A stretch of DNA of 33,092 nt from Desulfovibrio legallii. GTDB lineage: Bacteria; Desulfobacterota; Desulfovibrionia; Desulfovibrionales; Desulfovibrionaceae. The notes below the pieces were generated by a model that was not told the DNA's origin, did not search any database, and saw only the letters and a program-made list of their open reading frames with translations. Below, piece after piece: positions 16,687 through 24,953 of the stretch. Numbering within the stretch: position 1 is the stretch's first letter; every line of letters begins with the position of its first letter. The translations under genes and the position numbers were made by a program. Location: positions 81,555 through 114,646 of the forward strand of contig NZ_SIXC01000009.1 in NCBI RefSeq assembly GCF_004309735.1. The letters are read 5' to 3'.

Positions 16687-17027
16687 TCTCCGGATCGGGA
16701 GACGGCGGCCCCGCCGCCCTCCGCGTCGCCTGCGGCGGCTTTCCGTTTGCTGCGCCTACGGCAACGGACGTCCGTTGGGCTGACGTGTGTTTGGACTTGC
16801 GCCTGTGCCCACGAGGCCCGGACGTGGTCCTCTCCCGTTGCGGGGGGCGGGGGGATGCAAAATGCTTTAGATTCTGCCTGCCGCCCGCACGGAGCAGCGC
16901 TTAATCATAGTTGACCGGCAACGCCACGGACCTGTCCGCCGTCTGCACGGATTCCCGCGCCGCGCTACAGGCCGGTTTTGCCGCTTTCCCGGCCCCTAAC
17001 CGCCGGACCCCTTCACGGGAGACGCGC
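16687..17027. other. Leader of the acyltransferase operon
   Basis: The 341-nt stretch has no gene. It contains a GC hairpin soon after the HU-type stop (ggcgg/ccgcc near 16705-16720), a 16-bp perfect palindrome at 16762-16777, and a ribosome site ACGGGAGA (17015-17022) for the next gene. I could not define a promoter. Confidence 0.5.
16762..16777. promoter_or_regulatory. Perfect 16-bp palindrome, candidate operator
   Basis: CAACGGACGTCCGTTG is fully symmetric without a loop, as expected for a dimeric regulator site rather than an RNA hairpin. It lies 250 nt ahead of the acyltransferase operon. No regulator is assigned. Confidence 0.4.
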
Positions 17028-18611
17028 ATGCTTTTTAATTCCTACAGTTTTCTCCTGCTTTTTCTACCGCTTCTGCTGGTCAGCTGGCGGCTGGCGGCAA
17101 CCTACGCGCCGGCCCGCCTGGGACTTGTTCTGCTGCTGTTTTCCGTGGTCTTTTACGGGCTTTGGGGCCTGCCCTTTCTGGTGCTGCTGGCGGTCATCCT
17201 GGGCATGAACTACATGTTTGCCCAGGCTCTTGCGCCTGCCCCCGCGCCCCAGGAGGACGACCCTGCGGCCGCCTGCTCCACAGGGGACGGCCCCGCCGCC
17301 TGCCCGCGTTGCCACCTGAGCCGTCGGGCGCTGCTGGTCACAGCCTTGATCTGCAACCTGCTGCCCCTGCTCTGGTTCAAGTATTCGGGCTTTTTCGCCC
17401 ACAACCTGGCTGCTCTGCTGCATGTGCAATGGCAGTTCACGCCGCCGGGCCTGCCCCTCGGCATTTCATTCTATACCTTCATCCAGATTGCCTGGCTGGT
17501 AAGCGTCTACCGGGGGCAGGTGCGGCCCGCCGGTCTGGGACGGCACTTGCTGTTTTCCTCCTGCTTTCCCTATGTCATTTCCGGCCCCATCGTGCGCTAT
17601 GAACAGCTGGGGCCGCAGCTGGACGCTCTGCACGGCTCTACGGCCGAAGGTCTGGCCAGGGGCTTCAGCCTGTTCACCCTGGGGCTGGTCAAAAAAGCGC
17701 TCTTGGCCGACACCCTGGCCCTCTGGGCCGACGCCGTGTTCAACGCGGCGGAAAAGGGCTTTCCCTTAAGCGGGGCCGAAGCCTGGCTGGGCTCGCTCTG
17801 CTATACCTTTCAGCTCTATTTCGACTTTTCCGGCTATACGGATATGGCCCTGGGTCTGGGCCTTATGCTGGGCCTGCGCCTGCCGGAAAACTTCGACTCC
17901 CCCTACAAATCCACGGGCATCGTGGACTTCTGGCGGCGCTGGCACATTACGCTGGGCGCATGGCTGCGCGATTTTCTCTACATTCCCCTGGGCGGCAACC
18001 GCCACGGCAAACTCAAGCAGTACCGCAACCTCTTCCTGACCATGCTTATCGGCGGGGCCTGGCACGGAGCGGGCTGGACCTTCATTATCTGGGGCGCGCT
18101 GCACGGGGCCATGCTGAGCGTCAACCATTTCTTCCGCGCACGCATTAAAGGACGGCCCCTGGAACGGATCATGGCCTCGCCGCCCCTGCGGGTCTGCTGC
18201 ATTGCAGTGACCTTTTTCTGCCTCAATTTCTGCTGGGTGATTTTCCGCGCCGTAAGCCTGGAAGGGGCCGGGCGCGTTTACACGGCCATGTTCCGTGGCC
18301 CCTTTACCCGCGCCGCCGCCGGGCTGGATCCAGACCTGACGGGGCTCACGGGGCTGGCGGCCGTGACGGCGCGCTGGCTGCCCAACAATTACTTTCAGGG
18401 CTGGCTGCCCCTGGTCATGCTGCTGCTCTGTTTTGTGCTGGTCTGGGCCTTTCCCAACAGCGGCGAGATGCTTCACGGCCGCCGCGACGGCTCCTTGCCC
18501 CGTCCAGCCTGGCGGCCTTCTGCCGGCTGGGCCGCAGGGTTGGCCGTGCTGGCTTTTGCCGCGCTTATTCTGGTTTCGCGCAAGGCCACCTTTCTCTACT
18601 TCCAATTCTAG
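17028..18611 (+). CDS. MBOAT-family O-acyltransferase (AlgI-like)
   Basis: A 527-residue polytopic inner-membrane protein that moves acyl (usually acetyl) groups across the membrane for attachment to an extracytoplasmic polymer. It shows about ten hydrophobic segments and the family core: FDFSGYTDMALGLGLMLG (266-283), FWRRWHITLGAWLRDFLYIPLGGNR (301-325) and GGAWHGAGWTFIIWGALHG (342-360). His346 is the invariant MBOAT histidine. An Ala/Pro-rich cytoplasmic insertion with four cysteines (about 69-98) is unusual. ATG 17028 follows ACGGGAGA; an earlier TTG at 16911 would add unsupported residues. It leads an operon with an SGNH-like and a SEL1-repeat gene, the arrangement of alginate acetylation genes, so polymer O-acylation is the likely job. 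The polymer is unknown. Confidence 0.9.
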   Translation: MLFNSYSFLLLFLPLLLVSWRLAATYAPARLGLVLLLFSVVFYGLWGLPFLVLLAVILGMNYMFAQALAPAPAPQEDDPAAACSTGDGPAACPRCHLSRRALLVTALICNLLPLLWFKYSGFFAHNLAALLHVQWQFTPPGLPLGISFYTFIQIAWLVSVYRGQVRPAGLGRHLLFSSCFPYVISGPIVRYEQLGPQLDALHGSTAEGLARGFSLFTLGLVKKALLADTLALWADAVFNAAEKGFPLSGAEAWLGSLCYTFQLYFDFSGYTDMALGLGLMLGLRLPENFDSPYKSTGIVDFWRRWHITLGAWLRDFLYIPLGGNRHGKLKQYRNLFLTMLIGGAWHGAGWTFIIWGALHGAMLSVNHFFRARIKGRPLERIMASPPLRVCCIAVTFFCLNFCWVIFRAVSLEGAGRVYTAMFRGPFTRAAAGLDPDLTGLTGLAAVTARWLPNNYFQGWLPLVMLLLCFVLVWAFPNSGEMLHGRRDGSLPRPAWRPSAGWAAGLAVLAFAALILVSRKATFLYFQF

Positions 18612-18623
18612 GGGCGCCGCACC

Positions 18624-19853
18624 ATGAGATTGCTTACCGAGGCCGCCTTTCTCAAACGTTTTTTTGCCCTGTTGCTGGGTCTGGTGCTGGCCGCCTGCCT
18701 GCTGGTCGTGCCCTACACCTGTTGGTGGCTGCACAGCAGCGGCGACCTGGCCGTGGAACGCGCTGTAAAAAATCAGGCCGCCGGGCGTTTTGCCCTGTTC
18801 GGTTCGGGCGTTTCCCAGGACTTTGTGGACTACAAACTCCAGCTCTATGCCGCCGTCAAGCCGCAGGTGGTGGCCCTGGGCTCCTCGCGGGTCATGCAGT
18901 TCCGGGGGGCCTATTTCCGCCGCCCCTTCCTCAATGTGGGCGGCACGGCGGGCAATTTGCCCGTGCTCCGCTCCACGCTGGACGCCATGCTGCGCCTGCA
19001 CCGGCCCGAAGCCGTCATTCTGGGCCTGGATTTCTGGTGGTTCATGCCCCGGTGGAATCCCGACCCTTTTAAGGAAGAGCCCCCCACCAGCGGTTCCTAT
19101 GGCTACAATCTGGACAGTCTCAAAAAGCCCTGGACCTGGCTTCTGGAAGGCAAAATCTCCTGGCGCGACCTGCTGGGCCCCGTGCTGCCGCGCTCCCTGG
19201 GCGGCTTCCGTGATGACCGCTACGGCATCATGGCCCAGCAGACCGACGATGGCTTCGGCTCTGACGGCTCCTGGTACTACACGGGCGAAATCACCGGGCA
19301 GAAACGCCCCTTTGACTACCGTTTTGAAGACACGCTCAAGCAGGTGCGCTACGGCATCAAGGCCTTTGCGCCTTCGCCGCCCCTCAAGGACAGCCGCGAT
19401 GTGGGCGGCATCAGCACGGCCCATCTGGACGCCTTTGCCGAAATCTACTGCCGGCTCAAAGCCCGCGGCATCGCCACCTACGTCTTCATCGCGCCCCTCT
19501 CGATAACGGCTCTGGACGCCCTGCGCGCCCGCGAGGAGGATTACCCCCACCTTTTCCGCCTGCGCGACGCCCTGCTGGCCCGCGGCATCGAAGTCATGGA
19601 CTTTACAGACCCGCGCACCTTTGCCGCCACGGACTGCGAATTTGTGGACGGCTTCCACGGCGGCGAGGTGGTCTACGCCCGCATTCTGCGGGATATGGCC
19701 GATCGCTGGTCCAGCCTGCTGGCCTATGTGGATATGGACAAGATCAACGCCGTCATCCGCGACTGGCGCGGCCATGCTCTGGTGCCGGACCCTCGCCTTA
19801 CGGACCGGCCCGAGGTGGACTTTATGCGTTCTGACTGCCCCAAACGGCGCTAG
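18624..19853 (+). CDS. SGNH-like membrane-anchored acyltransferase partner (AlgJ/AlgX/DltD-like)
   Basis: A 409-residue protein with one N-terminal membrane anchor (about 11-33) and an extracytoplasmic domain. The domain has SGNH-hydrolase features: VVALGSSRV (83-90) in the place of the GDS nucleophile motif, NVGGTAGN (104-111) as the oxyanion region, and FVDGFHGGE (340-348) as the D-x-x-H catalytic block (Asp342, His345). Proteins of this kind take the acyl group delivered by an MBOAT partner and transfer it to sugar hydroxyls (AlgJ/AlgX, PatB) or to teichoic acid (DltD). It begins 12 nt after the MBOAT stop, so the two are co-transcribed and probably work as a pair. The family is divergent and the acceptor cannot be named. 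Confidence 0.78.
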   Translation: MRLLTEAAFLKRFFALLLGLVLAACLLVVPYTCWWLHSSGDLAVERAVKNQAAGRFALFGSGVSQDFVDYKLQLYAAVKPQVVALGSSRVMQFRGAYFRRPFLNVGGTAGNLPVLRSTLDAMLRLHRPEAVILGLDFWWFMPRWNPDPFKEEPPTSGSYGYNLDSLKKPWTWLLEGKISWRDLLGPVLPRSLGGFRDDRYGIMAQQTDDGFGSDGSWYYTGEITGQKRPFDYRFEDTLKQVRYGIKAFAPSPPLKDSRDVGGISTAHLDAFAEIYCRLKARGIATYVFIAPLSITALDALRAREEDYPHLFRLRDALLARGIEVMDFTDPRTFAATDCEFVDGFHGGEVVYARILRDMADRWSSLLAYVDMDKINAVIRDWRGHALVPDPRLTDRPEVDFMRSDCPKRR

Positions 19854-19862
19854 AGACACGCC

Positions 19863-21308
19863 ATGCGGTTGCTCCATCACGCTACGAAGGACCACCTGCC
19901 GGTTACGGCTCTGGTCTTGACCGTTGCCCTGACCGCCGCCCTGGTCATGACCCCGCACGCCGCTCCGGCGCTGACCGCGCCCGCTGTCGCCCAGCCCACA
20001 CTGGCCTCCCCGGCCGTGCCCGCGCCCCGCGCGCCCGCAACCGCCGCCCCTGGCGCTCCCGCCACGCCGCAAAGGGCAAACGTCGCCACGCCCACGGCTC
20101 CCGACGCGCCCGGTCAGACAGCCCCGGCCGCCGTATCCGGCCCCACTGCGCCCCGCGCCGTGGCCCTGCAAACCCCGACCCAGCCCACAAGACCCAAGGG
20201 CACCAAAAAGCGCTCCCAGGGACGAAAGCAGAACAAAGCCGCCGCTGCCGCCGCGGGCACAGCGGGAGCCGTGGGCGCGGGCGCTCAGGTCAAAGAACCC
20301 AAAGAGGCCCCCGCCACCCCAGCCCAAAAGGCCGTACAGGCCTATGCCGAAGGCGACTACGCCACGGCCCGCCGCATCTGGGAAAATCTGGCCGCCGCCG
20401 GCGACGGTCTGGCCATGAACAATCTTGGCGTCCTCTACGATCAGGGACAGGGAGTGGAACCGGATACAGGCCGCGCCCTGCACTGGTTTGCGCAGTCCGC
20501 CAAAACCGGCGATCCCGCAGGCATGAGCAACTACGGTCGCGTGCTGGAACAGGGGCGGGGCATTCCCGCCAATCCCGAAGAAGCCGCCCGCTGGTTTGAC
20601 CTGGCCGCCCGCAAGGGCCAGCCCGTGGCCCAGTACAATCTGGGCATGCTTTACGAACTGGGACGCGGCGTGCCCAAAGACCTCAAGGCTGCCGCAGCCT
20701 GGTACAGCCGGGCGGCGGCCCAGCAGCAGACCGAGGCCCTTTCCCGACTCGGTCAGTTCTATCGCGCGGGGCTGGGGGTGCCCCAAAACCGTATGCGGGC
20801 CACCCTCCTGCTCTACGCCGCAGCCATGCAGGGCGAGGCCGGGGCCGTGCGCGCCCTGGAGGAAATGGCCGCTGAAGAGCCTGCGCGCCCGGCCGCCGTA
20901 CTTTTTGGCCTGCGCCTGGACGCCACAGACCGCCCGACCGTACGCGACGCCCTGCGCCGCGCGGGCGCAACACCCAAACGCGAAGACGACGCCCATATCT
21001 GCGATATCTACGCCGCCGAACGGGTGGCCCCCGGCGCGTCGCAGCTGGCCGTATGCTACGGCCCCGGCGACCCGGCCCCCCTGGGTTTTCTGGAGCTGGA
21101 CTACCTGGCCCCCAACAAAAAAACCGCCAGACAGATTGTCAGCATGGTCAGCCAACGCATGGGACAGCCCTCGGCCAGCGAAGGGGAGGACGCCCAGCTC
21201 TGGAACCTGGGCACGGTGGTGGTGGCCACCCGCTACGAACCCGCCCGCCGGCTCATGAGCCTCATGTACATGGTGCCCAAAGTCTACCACCTGACCCGGC
21301 AGGACTGA
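19863..21308 (+). CDS. SEL1-repeat (TPR-like) protein with Ala/Pro-rich region
   Basis: A 481-residue protein probably exported by an N-terminal hydrophobic stretch (about 12-30). Residues 32-155 form a low-complexity Ala/Pro/Thr-rich region with a Lys-rich patch (PKGTKKRSQGRKQNK, about 111-125). Four to five SEL1 repeats follow (about 155-335), recognisable by A..LG.LY..G.GV......A..W...AA. The C-terminal domain of about 140 residues has no clear relatives; it contains paired cysteines at about 382 and 398. It starts 9 nt after the SGNH-like gene. In alginate export AlgK is also a SEL1-type scaffold, so a scaffold role in the same complex is a reasonable inference. Confidence 0.8.
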   Translation: MRLLHHATKDHLPVTALVLTVALTAALVMTPHAAPALTAPAVAQPTLASPAVPAPRAPATAAPGAPATPQRANVATPTAPDAPGQTAPAAVSGPTAPRAVALQTPTQPTRPKGTKKRSQGRKQNKAAAAAAGTAGAVGAGAQVKEPKEAPATPAQKAVQAYAEGDYATARRIWENLAAAGDGLAMNNLGVLYDQGQGVEPDTGRALHWFAQSAKTGDPAGMSNYGRVLEQGRGIPANPEEAARWFDLAARKGQPVAQYNLGMLYELGRGVPKDLKAAAAWYSRAAAQQQTEALSRLGQFYRAGLGVPQNRMRATLLLYAAAMQGEAGAVRALEEMAAEEPARPAAVLFGLRLDATDRPTVRDALRRAGATPKREDDAHICDIYAAERVAPGASQLAVCYGPGDPAPLGFLELDYLAPNKKTARQIVSMVSQRMGQPSASEGEDAQLWNLGTVVVATRYEPARRLMSLMYMVPKVYHLTRQD

Positions 21309-21404
21309 CGCCTTTGCCAGAGTCGGACTCGCCCCACGAGGGCCAACCGGCAGCGCCCACGCGCAGCCCCTGCCAAAACCCCGCCCGATTCTGCGACCCC
21401 AGCT

Positions 21405-21529
21405 AGAGCATTTAACACTTGAAATGCTCGCTTACGGCAGGCAAAAGCCAGCCTTCTCGCATTTCGTGGCAAGGATTTTCAAGAAAATCCTTGCAGAGCA
21501 GTTAGCTCATTTCATTCGCTAACTGCTCT
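21405..21529 (+). mobile_element. 125-bp MITE-like repeat, copy 1
   Basis: This element is the reverse complement of 31643-31767, identical at 122 of 125 positions. The ends agagcatttaac and gctaactgctct are imperfect terminal inverted repeats (10 of 12). Inside are hairpins: gcaaggatttt/aaaatccttgc (11 bp), agagcagttagc/gctaactgctct (12 bp) and a shorter one with a T:T mismatch in this copy. It carries no gene. It lies 96 nt after the SEL1 gene and may double as a transcript end. Confidence 0.8.
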
Positions 21530-21568
21530 CGCCGCCCCGGACAAACGCTGCGTCGGGGCAGATCACGC

Positions 21569-21597
21569 TTGACAACAGCGCGCCAAAACTATATCAA
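21569..21597 (+). promoter_or_regulatory. Sigma70 promoter of metE
   Basis: TTGACA (21569-21574) and TATCAA (21592-21597) are 17 nt apart. The predicted start near 21604 coincides with the beginning of the riboswitch. Confidence 0.7.
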
Positions 21598-21604
21598 TTT
21601 ATCC

Positions 21605-21815
21605 GGATATTGTGATAAGAAACGGAAAACGGTGCAAATCCGTTGCGGGCGCGCCACTGTAACCGGCACACCCCGCGCCGCGCCACTGCTGCCTGCCGGC
21701 GGGAAGGAGCGACGCTTCCGCGCACGCGGCGCCCTCGGCGTCACCCGCGCGGAATGCGCACGGCCAAATGCCGTGCGCCGGGGCCGGAAGCCAGGAGACG
21801 CCTTGTCACATGGCC
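21605..21815 (+). ncRNA. Cobalamin (B12) riboswitch
   Basis: The stretch holds the conserved elements of the cobalamin aptamer in order: acggtgcaaatccgt, gcgcgccactgtaaccgg, then, after a variable arm, gccggaagccaggagac. These are the B12-box-type core and the GCCACTG segment that hallmark the class. By family knowledge, adenosyl- or methylcobalamin binding lowers expression of the downstream gene. Its position in front of the B12-independent methionine synthase fits exactly. The 3' limit is approximate. Confidence 0.93.
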
Positions 21816-21877
21816 GCCTGGGCTTGTCGCGCCCCGGCGGCGCGGCAGCACTGTCTCGCGTACAGGCACGAGCCCCC

Positions 21878-21903
21878 ACCCGCGAAAAGGGTTTTTCGCG
21901 GGT
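21878..21903 (+). promoter_or_regulatory. Hairpin in the riboswitch leader, possible expression platform
   Basis: A perfect 11-bp stem (acccgcgaaaa, 21878-21888, with 21893-21903) closes a 4-nt loop between the aptamer and metE. No U-run follows, so it may act by Rho-dependent or translational means, or be a remnant of an anti-terminator pair; this part is inference. Confidence 0.5.
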
Positions 21904-21976
21904 CTGCGTGACGTGGACTGCCTTTCACCGCCGCGTGGGCCGCACGGCCCCCGCCGCAAGTCTGAAAGGATCTTCC

Positions 21977-24244
21977 ATGCGAACCCACATCCTCGGTTTT
22001 CCCTCCATCGGCAAAGCGCGTGAACTCAAACGCGCCCTGGAATCCTTCTGGCAAGGCCAGTCGGACGCCGCAGCCCTTGACGCCGTACGTCGCGACCTGG
22101 AAGCCCGCCATTGGGGCATCCAGCAGGCCGCCGGGCTGGATATGGTAGTCTGCGGCGATTTTTCGTTCTATGACCGCATGCTGGACACGACCCTCATGCT
22201 CGGCGCCCTGCCCGCCCGCTTTGCGCCCTGCGCGGAGGACGCGCCCTTGGACCGCTACTTCGCCCTGGCGCGCGGCCACGCGGGACGCAACCTTCCGGCT
22301 CTGGAAATGACCAAGTGGTTTGACACCAACTACCACTACCTGACCCCGGAACTGGAAGCTGATACCCCCTGGACGCCGGGCGCGCACCCCGTGCTGGAAT
22401 CCGTGCGCCGGGCCCGCGCGCTGGGTTTCACGCCCAAGGCGGCCCTTATCGGCCCCTTTACCTGGCTGGCTTTGGGCAAGGCACGGCAGGGCACGGACCC
22501 CTGGGCCCTGCTGGAACGCATTTTGCCCGTCTATGCGGCGCTGCTGCGGCAACTGGCCCCGCTCTGCCCCTTGATCCAGGTGGAGGAACCCGTGCTCTGC
22601 ACGGAACTTCTGCCCGCACGCGCCGCCGATCTTTTCAAGAACGCCTACGCCGCACTCAACACCGCCGCGCCGGACAAAATCCTGCTGACCACCTACTTCG
22701 GCCCCCTGACCCGCCACCTGCCCCTGGCCCTGGGCAGCGGCTGCGCCGCCCTGCACCTGGACCTGACGCGCGGCCCCGGCCAGCTGGAACCCGTGCTGGC
22801 CGGCCTGCCCGAAAACATGACCCTCTCCCTAGGCCTGGTGGACGGCCGCAACATCTGGAAGACCGATTACGCCCGCGCCGCCGCCCCGCTGGAACGGGTC
22901 GCAAGCGCCTTGGGACCGGAGCGCGTGCTGCTGGGCTCCTCCTGCTCACTGCTGCACTGCCCCGTGGACGCCACGGACGAAACGGCTCTGCCCCCGCAGG
23001 TGCGCGACCGGCTGGCCTTTGCTGTGCAGAAGTGCACGGAACTTTCTGAGCTTAAAGCCGTGGCCTTGGGCCGGGGCGCAGATCTGCTGGCGGCCAACGC
23101 CGCCGTGCTGCGGCAATGGCGGGCACATCCCGAAGCCGTATTGCCCGCCGTGCGGGAACGGGCCGCCGCCGTGACTCCGGACATGCTGCGCCGGGCCGCG
23201 CCCGCACCGGAACGCCGCGCGGCGCAGGCGGCCTGGCTCAGGCTGCCCCTTCTGCCCACCACCACCATCGGATCCTTTCCGCAGACTGCCGCTATCCGCC
23301 AGACGCGCCGGGCCTGGAAACGGGGAGAAATAAACCCAGAGGCTTACGAGGCCGCCATCCGCGCCGAAATCGCCCACTGCATCCGCAAACAGGAAGAACT
23401 GGGCCTGGACGTGCTGGTGCACGGCGAGGCGGAACGCAACGACATGGTGGAATACTTCGGCCAACAGTTAGGGGGCTTCTGCTTTACCCAGAACGGCTGG
23501 GTGCAGAGCTACGGCAGCCGCTGCGTTAAACCGCCGGTTATCTACGGCGACATCTACCGCAAGGCTCCCATGACTGTGAGCTGGTCCACCTACGCCCAGT
23601 CCCTGACCAGCAAGCCCATGAAGGGCATGCTCACCGGCCCCGTGACCATTCTGTGCTGGAGTTTTGTGCGCGACGACCTGCCCCGTGACCAGGTCTGCCG
23701 CCAGATAGCCCTGGCCCTGCGCGACGAGGTGGCCGACCTGGAGGCGGCGGGCATCCGAATCATCCAGATCGACGAGGCCGCCTTGCGGGAAGGCATGCCC
23801 GGCAACAGCGCCGACGCCGCAGTCTACCTGCAATGGGCCGTGGACGCCTTTCTGCTGGCTTCGTGCGGCGCGGCCCCGGCCACCCAGATCCACAGTCACA
23901 TGTGCTACAGCGAGTTCAACGCCATTTTGCCGGCCATTGCCCGCATGGATGCGGACGTCATCAGCATCGAATCCAGCCGCAGCGGCATGGAACTGCTGGA
24001 CGCCTTTGCCCGCTACGACTACAGAAACCAGGTGGGCCCTGGCGTGTACGACATCCACAGCCCGCGCGTGCCAGACACGGAAGAAATAGCTGGTCTGCTG
24101 CGTCTTGCCCTGCGCCACATCCCCAAAGAGCGGCTCTGGGGCAATCCGGATTGCGGGCTCAAGACCCGCCGCTGGGAAGAAGCCTGGCCCGCCCTGCAGC
24201 ACATGGTGGCCGCCGCGCGGCAAGTGCGGGCGGAACTGGGTTGA
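21977..24244 (+). CDS. metE: Cobalamin-independent methionine synthase
   Basis: MetE transfers the methyl group of methyltetrahydrofolate (polyglutamate) to homocysteine to make methionine, without B12. The 755-residue protein has the usual two barrels; E. coli MetE has 753. All four zinc ligands are present, at the same numbers as in the E. coli protein: His641 and Cys643 in QIHSHMCYSEF, Glu665 in ESSRSG and Cys726 in NPDCGLKTRRW. The N-terminal ILGFPSIGKARELK and the FxxTTTIGSFPQT domain junction also match. ATG 21977 has GAAAGGA 6 nt upstream. Expression is expected to be repressed by B12 through the preceding riboswitch, leaving a B12-dependent MetH (not in this window) to work when B12 is plentiful. 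Confidence 0.97.
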   Translation: MRTHILGFPSIGKARELKRALESFWQGQSDAAALDAVRRDLEARHWGIQQAAGLDMVVCGDFSFYDRMLDTTLMLGALPARFAPCAEDAPLDRYFALARGHAGRNLPALEMTKWFDTNYHYLTPELEADTPWTPGAHPVLESVRRARALGFTPKAALIGPFTWLALGKARQGTDPWALLERILPVYAALLRQLAPLCPLIQVEEPVLCTELLPARAADLFKNAYAALNTAAPDKILLTTYFGPLTRHLPLALGSGCAALHLDLTRGPGQLEPVLAGLPENMTLSLGLVDGRNIWKTDYARAAAPLERVASALGPERVLLGSSCSLLHCPVDATDETALPPQVRDRLAFAVQKCTELSELKAVALGRGADLLAANAAVLRQWRAHPEAVLPAVRERAAAVTPDMLRRAAPAPERRAAQAAWLRLPLLPTTTIGSFPQTAAIRQTRRAWKRGEINPEAYEAAIRAEIAHCIRKQEELGLDVLVHGEAERNDMVEYFGQQLGGFCFTQNGWVQSYGSRCVKPPVIYGDIYRKAPMTVSWSTYAQSLTSKPMKGMLTGPVTILCWSFVRDDLPRDQVCRQIALALRDEVADLEAAGIRIIQIDEAALREGMPGNSADAAVYLQWAVDAFLLASCGAAPATQIHSHMCYSEFNAILPAIARMDADVISIESSRSGMELLDAFARYDYRNQVGPGVYDIHSPRVPDTEEIAGLLRLALRHIPKERLWGNPDCGLKTRRWEEAWPALQHMVAAARQVRAELG

Positions 24245-24408
24245 AGCCCCGCGGGCTCAGAAAAACTACCGTTCCGTAAAGAATTATATCTTCTATACTA
24301 TGTTGATATAAATCAATAAAATAACAAAGCAGCCCTTTCCCGGCCGTACAGCTCTGTTAAAATCGACATTTATGTCGTTTGTTTCAGACAAGCGTGCCGA
24401 AGAACACC

Positions 24409-24458
24409 ACGTCCCGCCCCATGCCGTCCTACCCGGCCTGTGGCGGGACGTCTTTTTT
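24409..24458 (+). terminator. Intrinsic terminator downstream of metE
   Basis: A 10-bp perfect stem (acgtcccgcc, 24409-24418, with 24442-24451) encloses a smaller gccg/cggc hairpin and is followed by ctttttt. It lies 165 nt after the metE stop, so it ends either a long 3' UTR or a small transcript that starts in the AT-rich stretch near 24300. Confidence 0.8.
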
Positions 24459-24953
24459 ACGCTTCTTCCCTCTACAGATACGCCACAAGCGTTGCTGTGG
24501 GGCAGGTCCAAATTTTTTTGCCGCCTCCCCAGTCGGAAGCCGGATTTTTTCAGAACAGCCGCCAGATGCGCTCTGCGCAGCCCTTCCCCGGCACGCAGGC
24601 CCAAACCGCCACGCCGGCGGCCCCAAGGGGCCTGCATCCTCTCCGCCCAAGCCTTTCAGGGCTGCGCTGTACGTAGAAAAAAACCCGAAACGCATCCAGT
24701 TCCTCCCCAGAAAAATTGACTTGCATTGCGCTTTATGACAAAAGAAAAGGACACTTGTTTCTGGCATATTTCCAACTTTTCGGTAGACTTTCTTGAGGCG
24801 AAGTTACCAAAATGTGTTTTTTGGTAAGGGCTGGCAGACAATTTCTTTAATTTTTTTCCGTAGTTATTAGTTCGGAATACTTTTTGCTGTAGGCTGTCTT
24901 GTGGTAGGGAATACTGTTTATACCGTGTCCGTCAAAACAATCGGGAGGCCTTC
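24459..24953. other. Long leader of the liv operon
   Basis: Nearly 500 nt without a convincing gene, the last 250 nt AT-rich. It contains a 9-bp inverted repeat ttaccaaaa/ttttggtaa (24804-24812 with 24819-24827) that could be an operator or leader hairpin, and several short hairpins in the first half. I could not fix one promoter; the TTGTGG...TATACC region near 24899-24925 is a weak candidate. Confidence 0.45.

Noticed and set aside
17766..21290. Very long open frame on the minus strand opposite the acylation operon
   Set aside because: It lies antisense to three well-supported genes, its translation is rich in His/Gly/Gln with no family resemblance, and it is the frame-shadow expected in GC-rich coding DNA.
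21569..21976. Reading metE from an upstream TTG at 21569
   Set aside because: That would translate the promoter and riboswitch; the ATG at 21977 has a good ribosome site and gives family length and exact ligand numbering.
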